A DNA stretch of 64,000 nt. Source: Blasia pusilla (Eukaryota > Marchantiophyta > Marchantiopsida > Blasiales). The position numbers and the translations under genes are program-made. Shown here piece after piece: positions 11,002-23,439 of this stretch (its first letter is position 1; every line of letters starts with the position of its first letter). The stretch lies in contig CM114274.1 in NCBI GenBank assembly GCA_050084515.1, forward strand, positions 7,130,001 to 7,194,000. Direction: 5' to 3'. The notes beneath the pieces were generated by a model. That model did no database searches and was not told the DNA's origin. It saw only the letters and a program-made list of their open reading frames with translations.

Positions 11002-13393
11002 CACTAGTATATTTTATTCTCTCTTAGGTTGATCAATAAAAAATAATATGATGGGCATCTAGAGAAGAATGTAGGAGATCTACAAGTTGGCAATTGATCA
11101 TTCCTCTTGCTTGCAACCTATGATATTAAGAACTTGATATATTTTGAATTTTTTATGGTAAGAGGAGAAGTTTGAAGGGATATCTCTTCTAAAGTAATGC
11201 ACAAGAAGAAAATCTTGTAATTTATAACTTTCTTTTATATATGACTTAGTTAAGTTATGATGATACTAAATATTAATGACTCATAAGAAGTCATGACCAA
11301 TATAGTCATACAAACCAAATCTTAATCATTAAAAATGACTAAGGCTACCGAGTCATTAACATATGAATGATACCTCAAGTAAAACATATGTTTGCTCCTC
11401 ATCTTTTTGTCTTCCATCCATCCGTTCTTCATCCCTTCATTTTTGGTCCGCCCCCCCTCCTCCATCAATTTTCTTTTTATCATCCTGTTCTCCCTGTGTA
11501 AATTTTCCCATGCTCCCTCCATGTGCCCTCCATCAATCCGTTCATCCATCTAAGCACTATATCAAATCTTATGAAAAATAAAAGCATCTTGCACCAAATT
11601 GGTAATGTGAGTTTCATTGAAATAGTCTTGATAGACATTTGTTCCTTCCAAACTCATAGTGCCAACTCCTCTGCCAAGTTTCAGCCCAATCCAATGGTGG
11701 GAAAAAGAGGTACTTGAATGTGAACAACAAAATGGAAGGAAGACTTGCAACAAATCTCCTTAGAGCCCTCCTCTTCTTCTTTCTTCCATGTCTTTTCCCC
11801 TTCCTTTTCAACCAACATTCCAAAAATGATGAAACTCTTTCCAAATAGGGGTCCAAGTGTAAAAAACATAGAGAAAAAAAAAACACTTCCGCACATGGAG
11901 TTAAAAATCCTCAACCCTAAATAAAGACTCTCACTTTTGGTTTGAGCATGAGACTCAAGAGGACAGATCTAAACCCTTCAAGTGCAAGAGGACCTTAGTG
12001 CCAACCCATCTACAAGTTTTCAACCCAATCCATTGGTGGGAACAAGAGGTTCTTGAATATGAACTTCAAAATGGAACCTGTGGAAGGAAGACGTGTAACA
12101 AATCTCTTTAGATCTCTCCTCTTCTTCTTTTGTCCATGTCTTTTCCCCTTCCTTTTCAACGTGCACTCCAAAAATGATGAAACTCTTTGCAAAGGGGGGT
12201 CCAAGCTAGTGTAAAAAACATAGAGAAAAAAAGAAGACTTTTTAATGGCACACACAGATGGAATTAAAAATCCTCAACCCTAAATAAGGACTTCCAATTT
12301 TGGTTTGAGCATGAGACTCAAGAGGACAGATCTAAACCGTTCAAGTGCAAGAGGGCCTTAGTGCCAACCCATCTACCAAGTTTTAACCCAATCCATGGGC
12401 GGGAACAAGAGGTATTTGAATGTGAACAACAAAATGGAAGGAAAACTTGCAACAAATCTCCTTAGAGCCCTCCTCTTCTTCTTTCGTCCATGTATTTTCC
12501 CCTTCCTTTTCAACCAGCACTCCAAAAATGATGAAACTCTATCCAAAAGGGGGTCCAAGTGTAAAAAACATAGAGAAAAAAAGAAAACTTCGAATGGCAC
12601 CCGCACATGGAATTAAAAATCCTTAACCCTAAATAAAGACTCCCACTTTTGGTTTGAGCATGAGACTCAAGAGGACAGATCTAAAAGGTTCAAGTGCAAG
12701 AAGGCCTTAGTGCCAACCCATCTATCAAGTTTCAACCCAATCCATTGGTGGGAACAAGAGGTACTTGAATGTGAACATCAAAATGGAAGGAAGACTTGTA
12801 ACAAATCTCCTTAGAGCCCTCCTCCTCATCTTTCTCCTCCCTCTTTCCCCCTTCCTTTTCAACCAACGGTCCAAAAATGATGAAATGTTTTCCAAAGGGG
12901 GGCCTAAGTGTCAAAAACATAGAGAAAAAAAAAAAAAAGACTTCTGATGGCCACATACACATGGAATTAAAAATCCTCAACCCTAAATAAGGACTCCCAA
13001 TTTTGGTTTGAGCACGGGACTCAAGAGGGAAGATCTGAACTATTCAAGTGCAAGAGGGCATTGGTGCCAACTTCTTTGCCAATTTCAGCCTAATCCAATG
13101 GTCTTGCCAAATTCTATCCCAAAATCGATGAAAAACACAGTATGATTGGATCTTGAAATCATTAAACACATAAGTTGTTGTTTATGATGACTCACAACTA
13201 CTAGGTAAGTGCTTCAAGTATGACTTGCTATGACTAAAGGTTATTGCCAACTACTTGTGTCATAAGTGGATGACTAGGTGAGTATCAGGACCCTAAATTT
13301 AATGACTAAACTTTTTAAGTCATAATTAGAGTCATTTTTTCAAGAAGTCATTTAAACTTTAGTCATAAAAATCATGCATTTTGTGTGGTGATT
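11002..13393. mobile_element. Possible CACTA-type element enclosing a tandem array
   Basis: Clusters of TGACT/AGTCA words occur on both flanks of the tandem array (11268-11365 and 13180-13370). The CACTA-like end at 57505 has similar clusters, as expected for CACTA subterminal repeats. The left side offers CACTAGTA at 11002-11009, sharing its first 8 bases with the end at 57505. The right side has only a weak TGGTG at 13389-13393, and a 3-bp target duplication is not evident. The boundaries are tentative. Confidence 0.3.
11660..13110. repeat. Tandem array, four ~350-bp units plus a partial unit
   Basis: Units begin at about 11660, 11999, 12362, 12711 and 13065 (spacings 339, 363, 349 and 354 bp), each opening with TGCCAAC...CTACCAAGTTT. 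Every unit carries the same order of landmarks: GGTGGGAACAAGAGG, CTCCTCTTCTTC, CCAAAAATGATGAAA, AACATAGAGAAAAA and TTTGGTTTGAGCATGAGACT. The last copy is partial. No protein is conserved through the array, so it behaves as a local satellite or an internal repeat of a transposon. Confidence 0.85.
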
Positions 13394-13472
13394 ACTGTCA
13401 TGCAATGAAATTCAGTTGCATAACTCTCCATTATAAGGGTTCTGAATTTGTTCAACATAGAAGGTTCCCGAA

Positions 13473-13790
13473 TCAATGTCTAAAACATGGTATACTCGAC
13501 CTTTGCTGATTGTAACTAAATCTTCCTACAACCATCCTTGTACATAACCATTCAAAAAAAGTGAGTCGCCTCATATGTGTTGGTCCATATGTAGCATCCA
13601 TACTAATGGCACCTCCATCTCCAAATCTTGTGAGATTTAGGAGCATCCATGGGGTGGAAAAAATGAGGGTAATTGGATCTTGATTGACAAAGTCAAACAG
13701 TTTGTAAAGTATGACATGTTCAAGATGCCTCTCAACCCACATATGGCCAACGATTGCATCATACCTATCTTCTTGCCTCCTCATGGCATT
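13473..13790 (-). pseudogene. Fragment of a MULE-like transposase
   Basis: A minus-strand open stretch of about 100 codons reads ...GDGGAISMDATYGPTHMRRLTFFEWL. A hydrophobic strand followed by MDATYG is the pattern around the first catalytic Asp of MULE-type transposases (usually 'D.TFGT'). No start, zinc finger or terminal repeats are visible, and stops lie on both sides. The assignment rests on one motif and is tentative. Confidence 0.35.
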
Positions 13791-14548
13791 TTTTCATGTT
13801 TAGGATGTCTTGATGTTTGAGCATAGCATCCCTTGTTAGAGTGTAGGAACCAGACCCTCTAGGATGGTCAACTAGAGGGTCTAATACATCATGTGCGACC
13901 GTAGACCTTTAAGGTGATCCTTTACTATTATTATTTTTTAATTAATTAGATCCAAGTTAGTTTTTTTTGCAATTTTTAATTAAGGCATCGCTATGATAAT
14001 CTCTTCAATTATGGATTTTAATAATCCTTTCACTATTATTATCATAGTGACTTAGTTCCCTAATACAATAGCCGCTTGCTTTCCACTCTTGACTTGATGC
14101 ATCTACCATGGAAAATAAAGGCCATAAGAAAATCAGCAAGAGCGAATGAAGAAAAAACACAATATCAAGTGAAATGTGCCTAAGAATGGGATGTGAACAA
14201 ATCTAAGCACCAAAGTGCACACGCTCACACATTGCTCTCAAAGGCTTCGCCACATTTCTCTTTATATGTCTTATGAGTTTCAGGAATCATAACTGGCTCT
14301 CTCAAAATTGCAACCCTCTTGCCTTCCGTCGAATTCTCCTCACGACGAGCCTCATGAACCCTCAACATCGAGTCGCCATATAATTGGCTCCAATTCAAGC
14401 CGTTACATCACCATGTGCAAGTCATTCCATTGATCTCATTAATCTAATTGTCCAAAAAATGGTTTTACTAGTCAATCTCACATCCACACAAATAAATGAA
14501 ATTAAGTTATGGTTTTCTTAGAGAGCTTTATGTATTTTCCTTTAAGCT
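13791..14548. other. AT-rich intergenic, nothing recognised
   Basis: No gene or repeat terminus is recognised between the MULE-like fragment and the tandem duplication. Confidence 0.4.
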
Positions 14549-15810
14549 CCATGTTACATTTCACCCTTGGATTGCCTTGAAACCTTGAGAAGTTTTGCAT
14601 GTTTGTATTATTAGGGCATTCAACCGTTCAAATCTTCTTTTAGAATTTCAAGTGTGGAGAAAAAAATCATCAAAGAAAATCCATCCTCCATTTTAATTCA
14701 TCAAATCGGAGGTCCAATGTGTGTGAAATAATTCATGCATGTTGATCACCCTCTTGTACATATGCTAAAAAGTTGGAGACTTTTGGAAGTTCAACCCCCA
14801 TGGAACATCCTTCCCCTTGCTTAAGTCTATTTTCTTGCCTTGATGCACTTATAACATCACATTCCACCAGGGGATGGATTTGAAAGTTACAAAGGAGTAT
14901 TCTTACTTGTATATAAATTTAATGGACGGTTTAGATCTTGTAAAAGTCACTTAAAAATATGAGTTCTGATTTAAACTTGGAATTTCTCAGTGTTGATTTT
15001 TAGCTTCACCTTGGGTAAATATTTTCCCATGAAAAAAATAAGCCAGCTCTTCATGCCTTCATGCATGATTTGATAGAGTTTCATAATTTTTTGATGAGTA
15101 TGAGTGAAGTTAGATACTCATAAGATTTCCAACTTCAAGTATCCAAAATCTACCTTGAGAATTGGCATTGTATCCTTATTTTATATCTTTTAGTTTTAGC
15201 ATCATCTTATAGTTAAACTTGGATTATGCTCAAAACCTTGAGGATTTGTGCATGTTTCCATTGTTAGGTAATTCAATAGTTCAAATCTTCTTTTGGAATT
15301 TTAGGGGTGGAGAAACAAATCATCAAATTGAATCTATTTTCCATTTATAATTCATTTATGGGAGGTCCAAATGGGTCTAAAATAATTCATACATGTTGAG
15401 TACCACCCCATACATATGCTAGAAACTATTGGAGGCTTTTGGGGGTTTAACCCTCATGGAACATCCTTGGCCTTGCTTAAGTCTATTTTCTTGCATGGAT
15501 GTACTTGTAATATCACATTACACCATTAGATGGATTTGAAAGTTGTAGAGGAGTATTCTTGCTTGCATTTCAATTTACTGAACGGTTTAGATCTTGTGAA
15601 AGTCACTCAAATTGTAAGTTATGATTTAAACTTGGTATTTCCCAATATTTATTGTTAGCTTCACTTTGGAGTAATATTTTCCCATTGAAAAAGTTCAACC
15701 AACTCCTCAAATTTTCATGCATGATTTGACAAAGATTCATAATCTTTTGATAAGTATGAGAGAAATTGGATACTAACAACTCTTCCAACTTGGAATATCC
15801 ATATACTACC
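14549..15810. repeat. Diverged tandem duplication, two ~620-650-bp copies
   Basis: The segment from about 14549 to 15175 is repeated at about 15205-15810 in the same orientation. Shared landmarks in the same order include AAACCTTGAG, GTTCAAATCTTCTTTT, CATGGAACATCCTT, GCTTAAGTCTATTTTCTTGC, GGTTTAGATCTTGT and CATGCATGATTTGA. The copies differ by many substitutions and small indels, so the duplication is old. Coding potential is not evident. Confidence 0.75.
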
Positions 15811-16402
15811 ATTACTTATACATTAAAGAAAATGATTTTTTATGGATGATGTTAACGTTATTTCATACTCAATAATAATTTTTTATTTATTCCTACATTC
15901 AATTATTTTATTATGAAGAATAAGAAAATGACACGTTGCAGCATGGCATATTGAGTTCCATAGAGTAGATTTCTAATTCTTTGTACCGGCCTACCAATTA
16001 TTTGGACCCTATATTACAATAGGACCTAAAAGAAAATTCTTCAAGCCCTTTCACATCTAATTACTTAAATATATTTTTCCTCTTTTTTAGATTAAAAAAC
16101 CCCTTTCGACGTACTCACATGAAATGCTAATATCCTCATGTGACATCCCCAAGGAACCAAATCCACTCATTTTGTCTCCCATCTGATATTTGATCCACTT
16201 GGTGTGCATTCTCATAGTACAGTAGCGACTAATACTCAAACGAAGCAAACGCTCTACAAAGTCTTGGTATGTAGAGCTCAATTTCGGAGCAATGTTGGCA
16301 TTGGAAACCAAGGACTTTCTATCCAGATCTCCATGACAAATGTTACCTGCTTTGTCAATGCGTTTGGGTTGAAGAAACCTGATGAGCATGCAACCAGACC
16401 TC
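15811..16402. other. Intergenic flank of Gypsy element 1
   Basis: AT-rich DNA with no recognised gene. Its last five bases (ACCTC, 16398-16402) are the candidate left target duplication of the large element that starts at 16403. Confidence 0.4.
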
Positions 16403-16932
16403 TGTCACTTCTGTTAGGATAGATCAACGAGATCTAGTAGAGCGCCTTTGGAGATACTGGAGGACAACCTCAGGAGGTCGAAGATAACGTGTTGAGGCCA
16501 CGGATAATCTGCAAGAGCAGGTTCCCCCTTTGTTTCGGCTCATTTGGCGCCATATTAAGGAACTTCCTATTTCGGGTAAGTTACCATTTTTGTTATGGTT
16601 GATTTTACACTTTGGGAAGAGACCGTTGATCCGCTACAACATGTCAAGAGCCAAGGAGGTGACCTGCAAGCATAGGTTACGGTGGAGAGGGCTTGGGAGA
16701 GGGAAGGGGGTTATACCTCCAAGAGAGAGAGTTTGAGAGCTCATTCTCTCTTTGTTGAACCTCTGTATGAGGTGGCGGCACTATGGTCCTCCTTGCTTTG
16801 TGTGTGTAACCCAAGCCTCTCATTAGGAGAGTGGGTTTGGTTTGACATGAGAGAGAGAGAGAGAGAGAGTGCGCACCAAGGAGAGCTTGGTGTGAGACCT
16901 TGTTGTTGTGAAGGAGAGATTTGATCGATTTA
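16403..16932 (+). repeat. Terminal block B1 of element 1
   Basis: The 5'-terminal repeat of the element starts TGTCACTTCTGTTAGGATAG and ends GATCGATTTA before the leader. It is homologous to the block at 28228-28741 and to the downstream blocks at 39214-39730, 37900-38413 and (minus) 58978-59491. It contains a (GA)n microsatellite around 16847-16869. No copy of block A precedes it, unlike the 3' end of the same element. Confidence 0.8.
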
Positions 16933-17813
16933 CAAAGAGAGAATCGAAGGAGTGAGAGAGTTTCAATGGAGGAACTCGCTGGTCACTCGTTTCTTTTGCA
17001 GGTTGGGGACCGTGTTCCCTGTTCAACGTCTTATGGGAGTGCTCACCGGAGCAAGAGCCCCTCGATTTTGCTGTTTTCTTTGCCAATTTTTCGTGTGGGA
17101 GAGTGACACACGGAAGCGCTACCAAAATTTGGTTAGAAATGGAGTATGGGGGCGGGTTGCCCCATGCCTATGATCTCGGGAGTACCTTGTAGCTTGCTTG
17201 TTGGTGTGTTTACAGGTTTGTAGTTTTTGTGGGGAGAAATCAGCACGAAAGCGTTGCCAAATTTTTTGTAGGAGTGCAGATTGAAGGGTTGCATGACAAT
17301 CCCTGTCAATTTTTATTGGAAAGACGAGTGGAGAAACTAATTTGACAAGGTCATAGATCTGGAAGCTGTGTACATTGGGGAAAAAATGATGCATGATTTT
17401 ATCATTTGAGCGTGAAGTTACAACAATTTTTGTTGGGCTACCATAGCCACCGCTCCAAGGTGTGGGTGAAATTTCCAGAATTGTTGGGTAGAAATCCTTT
17501 TGAGAAGTAGAAAATAAAAATCATTGTTGTCTTAGTGGATAGTACAAGGGCACATGTCCTTTGAGGTAGAAGTTGAGTGAAAAGTTATCTTGGGGGTGTT
17601 GACCCTCAATCTTAGGAGGGAGTTTTGGTAAAGCAGTCAAATGGCAAATATGTTAGAAGGGGGGTAGTCAAGTTAGAAAAAATAGGCCAGACCCAATTTT
17701 CTCGGGGGTTATTTGACTAAAGCGACAAGGAAAAGGGGGGACGGCGCCCGTCCTACCGCGTCTTGCCCAATAGAGACGCTGTGACCGATAGAGTTGTTAT
17801 CGCCGATCTCACG

Positions 17814-18851
17814 TGTTGGTTATAACAAGCTCCTCATAACCAAACAACACCAAATAGGCGCCAAGCGGAACATCAGAACTCAAATGGACTCACGCTGCGA
17901 TGTTCGCGCTTTGGAGAGGCGTTTGGAAAGGTCTCTTGGAAAAGTCCAAGAGACAAAACACGGAATAGAGTTGTGCGTTTCATGTGTTAGTGGTCACAAC
18001 CAGGAAACCTAGATCAAACGCGAGCCAAGACTTGAGATGAGTTGAGTCTTGGAAGGTTGGTTGCCAGAGAGGTGAGAACCAATTTTGGAACACGACTAGC
18101 GTTTGAGGAATTTGACTGTACTTTGGACCATAATGTTTAGCCCCAAGATGCATTTGAGACAAGTAAGGGCGCATTGGAAATTTTATCTTGAGATGCTTCC
18201 AACGCACCAAAGATCTTAGCAAACGCATAAGTACAGACTGAGATATTGGCCAAAAACCACTATGAGAGCAATCGGGTTGAGGGCCAATTGGAGAGGCTCG
18301 GGTGTCTTTCCCTAAATGTAGAGATACTCGGAGATCCCCAGAAGTACTATTAAGGGAGGAGTCTCTCCAAGATGTCTTGGAACACGAATCCCCACTTTGA
18401 GCGCCAAACGGCGTCTCAGAGGCACGGGATGGAATGGGAGTTTGGCATTGGAATTGGAAACCCAAACCTGATCCAAGGGAGTGGACTTTGTACGCCACAC
18501 TTGGATTCCAACCCGAGATTCACTTTGTGCGAGTCTCGATTAGGGACTCATTGGATGTCCATCGGACCGTTGGAACCGCTAGGCACGAAACGCCGTTTGA
18601 GGTACTTGAACCGACCTGAAAGTTTGTCCCAAGTCTTTAGAGACTTGCCTGTATTGTAAACCGCGAATCAAGGAAGGTTGAGCTTGATGAGAGACGGAGA
18701 CAAGAACTCAGAAAGTTAGCCCATTGATTGATCCAAGACCCAACCAACCAGAGTGCGTGTTTGGATGCAGATCAGTATTGGGAGCGTGACCTACTGAACG
18801 CACGCTTCCGCAACAACAAGATTAACGTTCAAGGAGAGTAGGCGGAGGACA
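17814..18851 (+). mobile_element. Solo-LTR-like repeat, copy 2 (TGTCGCG family), inserted in element 1
   Basis: About 1038 bp, homologous to 61482-62481. The 5' start is degraded (TGTTGG...CCTCATAACC) and the 3' end reads GTAGGCGGAGGACA. The flanks TCACG (17809-17813) and TCACA (18852-18856) fit a 5-bp target duplication with one mismatch. It interrupts the leader of element 1 and so is younger than that insertion. Confidence 0.65.
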
Positions 18852-19683
18852 TCACAGTTTTTGAAGTCGCGTACAACCATTGTTGGCATGTTGCCGCAGA
18901 CCCCGTGCAGTTGCCGCCATCGGCCTGGTTGCACTTGCAGTTGCCGTCACCGACTTGGCCACACTTTGGCCACCGCAGCCTATCCGTGTTAGCCTTCGTG
19001 TCACAGGTAGCCCATTCCCGGCCGTGCTTGAACTGCCACGGGAGTTGCTTGCATGCTAGTTCCACCATGTGCATGGTAGACTGGCCGCCGCTGCTGTCCT
19101 CTTATCTGCCAAAGTCCCTGCAATGGGTTTGGGAGAGCCCCCCATTATGACCGACCCTACCGTGGTCCCGCGACCATTTCCGCCCTCCGTAGTTGTCGCC
19201 GCTTGTGTTTGTAAGTTGGGCCTTACGGTAACCGGCCCTTGGGGCCACGTGGTAGATTGGCCCTGGTATGGCACGGCTCTAGTCGCGGCCGCTTGTGGAG
19301 GCTGTCAGGGCTTGGTCGCGACCAATGTTCGGAGAGATTCGGGGTTATGAGTAACTCCGGCCGGCACTTTTCAGAAATTTCCGACACCAGAAAATGAGCA
19401 CCAGCAGAAGTTGAAATTGAAGAGATATCGGTAACTGACAGGAGAGACAATCCGGCATTGGAATCTGACTGTTTCCCGGCAAGAGTTTTCCAGAATGTGG
19501 CGCCTTCCGGTTAGGGAAGCCAGTTTCCGACTGAAGTGTTTTTCCCGACAGACGGTTATTTTCCATTTGGGGTGTCGGTTGCCGGAAATATAGGAGTGGC
19601 CAGGATTCGTTTAGGGGGAGGCGGCTGGATCCAGACTGTCCCCTCAAATGTGTGCCCTAGTGTCGGTTTAGGGCGCACTAATT

Positions 19684-19780
19684 TGAGCCATCCGATTCAG
19701 ATCGGACGGCTCAAAGTTTGGGTCCCATATCTCCCAGGGGCCTGTAGGGAGGTAGAGACCCCACTTCGGGCCCCTGGGAG
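19684..19780. repeat. Two adjacent hairpins in the element 1 leader
   Basis: Hairpin 1: a 13-nt arm at 19684-19696 (TGAGCC.TCCGAT) pairs with 19701-19713 across a 4-nt loop with one mismatch. Hairpin 2: CTCCCAGGGGCC at 19731-19742 pairs perfectly with GGCCCCTGGGAG at 19769-19780. They are close enough to fold together on RNA. Element 2 has no clear equivalent, so they may belong to an extra insertion in the leader of element 1. Confidence 0.6.
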
Positions 19781-21374
19781 ACTCATTCTCCCAATCTCTT
19801 GAGTTCCTTTGCAGCCTACTCCGAAACTCCGCTCCGTGACTTCGTCTCGCTGCTATGCTGTTGGGAAGTTGGAAGCTAGGCCGATTTGTTGCACTGGATC
19901 GTGTTTCTACTGGCTGTGTGACTCAATCAGATTTTTGTAAGGTCGTGTTATTGCTCGTAGCCTGGGCCGATTTGCATCGCAATTCTGGAGGATGATTTTT
20001 TCAACTCTTGCCAAGGATGATTTTTTTATCACATTAGAAGATTACATGCTTGATCACATGTTTAGAAGATTGCATGTTTAGTGGAGGGGAAGAAAGTTAT
20101 ATCTGAATTCAAGTTTGAGCATTTAATGGTTTTGGAGAATATAAGGAGACAGTGGGAAATTTTTCCCGGCAAGTAAGGAACGGTCAGTTTTTGGCAGGCT
20201 TCACAAAATTCGGCCGGAAATTGGTTCAGGAAAAAAAAATCCAGAAATAAGAAGAAGAGATAAAAAGAAATTTCGGATTTTAACCTACGAGAAATTTTTT
20301 TTCCAAAAAATAAATGGAAAGTTTAAAACCTTGCAGCTACGACCGGCACCAAAAATTGATTTCCGTTAAAATATGAACGAGACCAGTAATAGCCCGATAC
20401 TTTCAAAAAAACTCCCCCAACCTTGGTCCTAACTATTGGTTGCGCGGTCAGTTACTACCGTGTCGTCCGTCAGCCGACCACGTGCCATCGTCGCCTTACT
20501 AAGTTTTTTTGGTCTTGTGCCGTCGTTGGCCGTTTGCTACCCCGTTAGAAATTGGAAAATGGGACCTGGGGACCGCTGACTTAGTCATTTGCGCCGTAGC
20601 CACATAATTGTCCTTGGCCACCGCCAACACACCGACTAACTAAGGACTGGCCCTCAACGATGACGGGCAACTTTTTTGGATTGATTGGGTCCAAATTTTC
20701 TTTCCGCTTTGCTATGTTGTGATTCGTAGCAGCTCGACGACGATTGCACACCGTGCCGTGATGCCTGTAGCCACAATGCGCTGCCGATTGCCGCGCCGTG
20801 CTGCTCGTGGCCGCACCGCACCGTCTTGATTGCGGAGCCGCACCATCATTTGGAGTAGAGCGTATTTTGTTGATAGAGAGGGTGTGCCAAGGAGTGCCGC
20901 ACCTCTTTCTCGAGTGCCATGCTGTTTGCAGCCATTCCATGCCGCTAGTGCCGCACCGTACCGCTGGATCACACTGCACATCGAGGAGATTTGAGCATCG
21001 TCAGTACCAGAGGAGTACGACTTGCTGAGTGGAGGAGTTATTTTCAGGACCGAGTTGGGGTCGAGATTTTCAGTTGCTGAGGAGCGAAATTGACATTGTT
21101 GTTAGGTAAACCATTTTGGTCTTTTTCCCTACATGTATTAGGGAATTCCGGGTATTGGGCAGTTATTTGGGATATTGAGTTTTGTGCAGATGGTAAGAGC
21201 ATTGTTGATGTATGGGTTTAGGGGACATAGACCTGTGTGGGATGTCCAAAGTTGAGGGTATGTTTTGTCGATGAGACGATAGATCATTTGATTTGGCGCA
21301 CCATGTCGCTTGTTGCCGCACAACACACTTCTCAGTGAGAGAGAGTGTGGATTGAGTGCCGCATGTTAGTTTGA

Positions 21375-22560
21375 GTGATTACTCACGAGATTGATAGTGA
21401 TCGTGTGAGAGGGTCATCATGCCGTCCTTTCGGGACTTTGAGAGGCAAGGTGGTGGACCTGAGAGTAGCTCTAGAGGTTTTACGCGTAGGGGCGCAAGGT
21501 TTCGAGGGTCTCCATGTGAGGGACTGCCTTGACCTCCTTCTATGCCATCTTCACACAAGGGGGAGAGCGTAGAGGAGTGTGTTAGTGATTCACCGCACAC
21601 ATTGAGTGGTCCCACCAATTGGGCATACGAGATGGACAACCTGGGTAGAGGACCGCCTAGGTTTTCGGGTGCTATAGGCACTATAGAGTTGCACGACTTC
21701 ATTGCAGAGTTTAAGAGTTGGTGTGACTCACAGCGGGATAGGAACTCCAGAGAGTTCAATCCCTTCACAGCATGGAATGACGTATTCTAGCCTTTAGAGG
21801 GTCCAATGGACGATTACCATGAGTTCTCCCATAGATATGCCCAAGAGATTGAGGTATGGAGACTCTACTATGACCCACATTATGTGTCATGGAGGGAGCG
21901 GTTTCCAGATGAGGAGGAGAAGTCAAGAGAGGCTTCTTCCTCTTCCAACTGTGATGTTTTAGGAGGGGTAACTCGAACTGGAGTAGTTGCACTGACCAGT
22001 CGGGTTTGTCCCCGATTCAATTATAATGCCGCGGTTGAGTTCTTTGCTGAGTTGGGGACAAGCTACCAAGGGATACGGACGGAGAAGTTACGGAGCATCC
22101 ACGACTTTCAGAGGCGTCCGAGTGAGATTTTGCGCGAGGCCTACACTCGCTTGCTTTGGTTGATTAGCGTCACTCAAGGGGTGACAAAATCTCTGCCTAT
22201 CGATGTATGGTACGTGATGCTGGATCGAGACTTGTGGAAATGGATGAGGGATGGGGTACTTCTTATGCACACCTCACCTATGTTGAGAGATGCTTTTACG
22301 ACCATCGAGAACATTCAACGCAACATCGCGGAAGAGAGCGTAGCCACCATGGGTCCTAGGCAAGAGCGGTCACGATTTCCTGCACCACCTATGCAGCAAT
22401 GTGGATTCCAAGATAGGTATGTGGCACCACAAGCTCAAGGAGGGTATCGGGAGGGCGTGCCATAGAGACCTGCGCCTTCACATGCAACTCAGCAGCAGCC
22501 ACCTGTGATTATTTGTTGGGCATGTGGTAGAGCCCATCACCAACGCGATTGCACCCGTCA
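21375..22560 (+). pseudogene. Gag of element 1, with CCHC zinc knuckle
   Basis: This Gag-like region packages the element RNA by family role. The best preserved stretch (21806-22465) reads through the segment RTEKLRSIHDFQRR, shared with element 2, and an alpha-helical, charged body. Just after a stop, a zinc knuckle CWACGRAHHQRDC is encoded at 22513-22551. Upstream pieces (21375-21790) hold the N-terminal part in broken frames and are homologous to 30375-30780. The assignment rests on the knuckle and on the position upstream of the protease. At least three frame breaks or stops are present. Confidence 0.65.
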
Positions 22561-23439
22561 TGATCATGGACCCTTGCCTTAGCATGGAGAAGGAGATGGG
22601 GCTACACCAGGAGTTTATCAGTATGACTATTTTTCAGAGGTATGGTCAAACATGTGCGTGATGTTTCAGCCTATAGCTTGAGTTACGTCCGGATCGAGGG
22701 CCAGAGGCACCAGAGCGAGTTTCCGGTCGGGATGGGCCTAGAGGTCGTAACCATGTGGTCCCGCTGCGGGATGAGGAGTTGGATTTGCCCAAAGAGGTGG
22801 TGGAGGTGCCCATGGAGGAGGTAGAGTTCTATTACCTAGATGCGTTGATGGAGATGTCGGGCATGAGGCTGGGATGGCTGCTCAGATACAACAGTTGCAG
22901 CAATAGATTTCCGCTATGGCATTCCGATTACCCGATGCCAGATGAGTGGCATCGACGTCTTATGGAGCTACTGGAGATATGGAAGATCCTGGCTGGATGT
23001 GCGTGATTGTTGAGTTGGAGGCAGCCACTGTTGTTACACGTGGAGCCGCGGCAGAGTTGGATCCTTAGAGAGGGAAGCCATGAAACAAACCAAGCTTCCT
23101 TAGTCTTTCACGTTGTCTAAGGCGATGAGGATCCCATCGATGGGTCCTGATCAGAGTTTCCGGAGAGTTGATGTTGTTGGTGTGCATGCATGGAGGGCGA
23201 TGGGAGAAGCCAGTGTGACCACTCATAGTGCTGATGCTTGAGAGGAGCATGTTTCAAGTACGATGTTGGGGGTGGCCATGATGGTGTACCGTGCTCCTTT
23301 GTTTTTTGCTTTTGATGTTATGACATTGGGAGGTTTTCTGGCTGACCGCTACGCCATGTGAGTGTGGAGCTGGTGTTCTTGCATCACGTTCAGAGGTGAT
23401 TGTAGAGGAGGTGATGGACCTGCCCTTGGAGCCGATGCT

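Larger units (their letters stand above)
16933..21374 (+). other. Leader / 5' untranslated region of element 1
   Basis: 16933-17300 and 20710-21370 are homologous to the leader of element 2 (28742-29120 and 29640-30370). The part between is longer than in element 2, even after removing the solo LTR at 17814-18851. No protein is recognised. The leader has GC-rich runs of GCCG words (18890-19340, 20710-20960). A tRNA primer-binding site of the usual TGG-start type was not recognised after block B. Confidence 0.5.

Noticed and set aside
11002-13393. Firm CACTA boundaries for the tandem-array element
   Set aside because: The right end is only TGGTG and the 3-bp flanks do not match.
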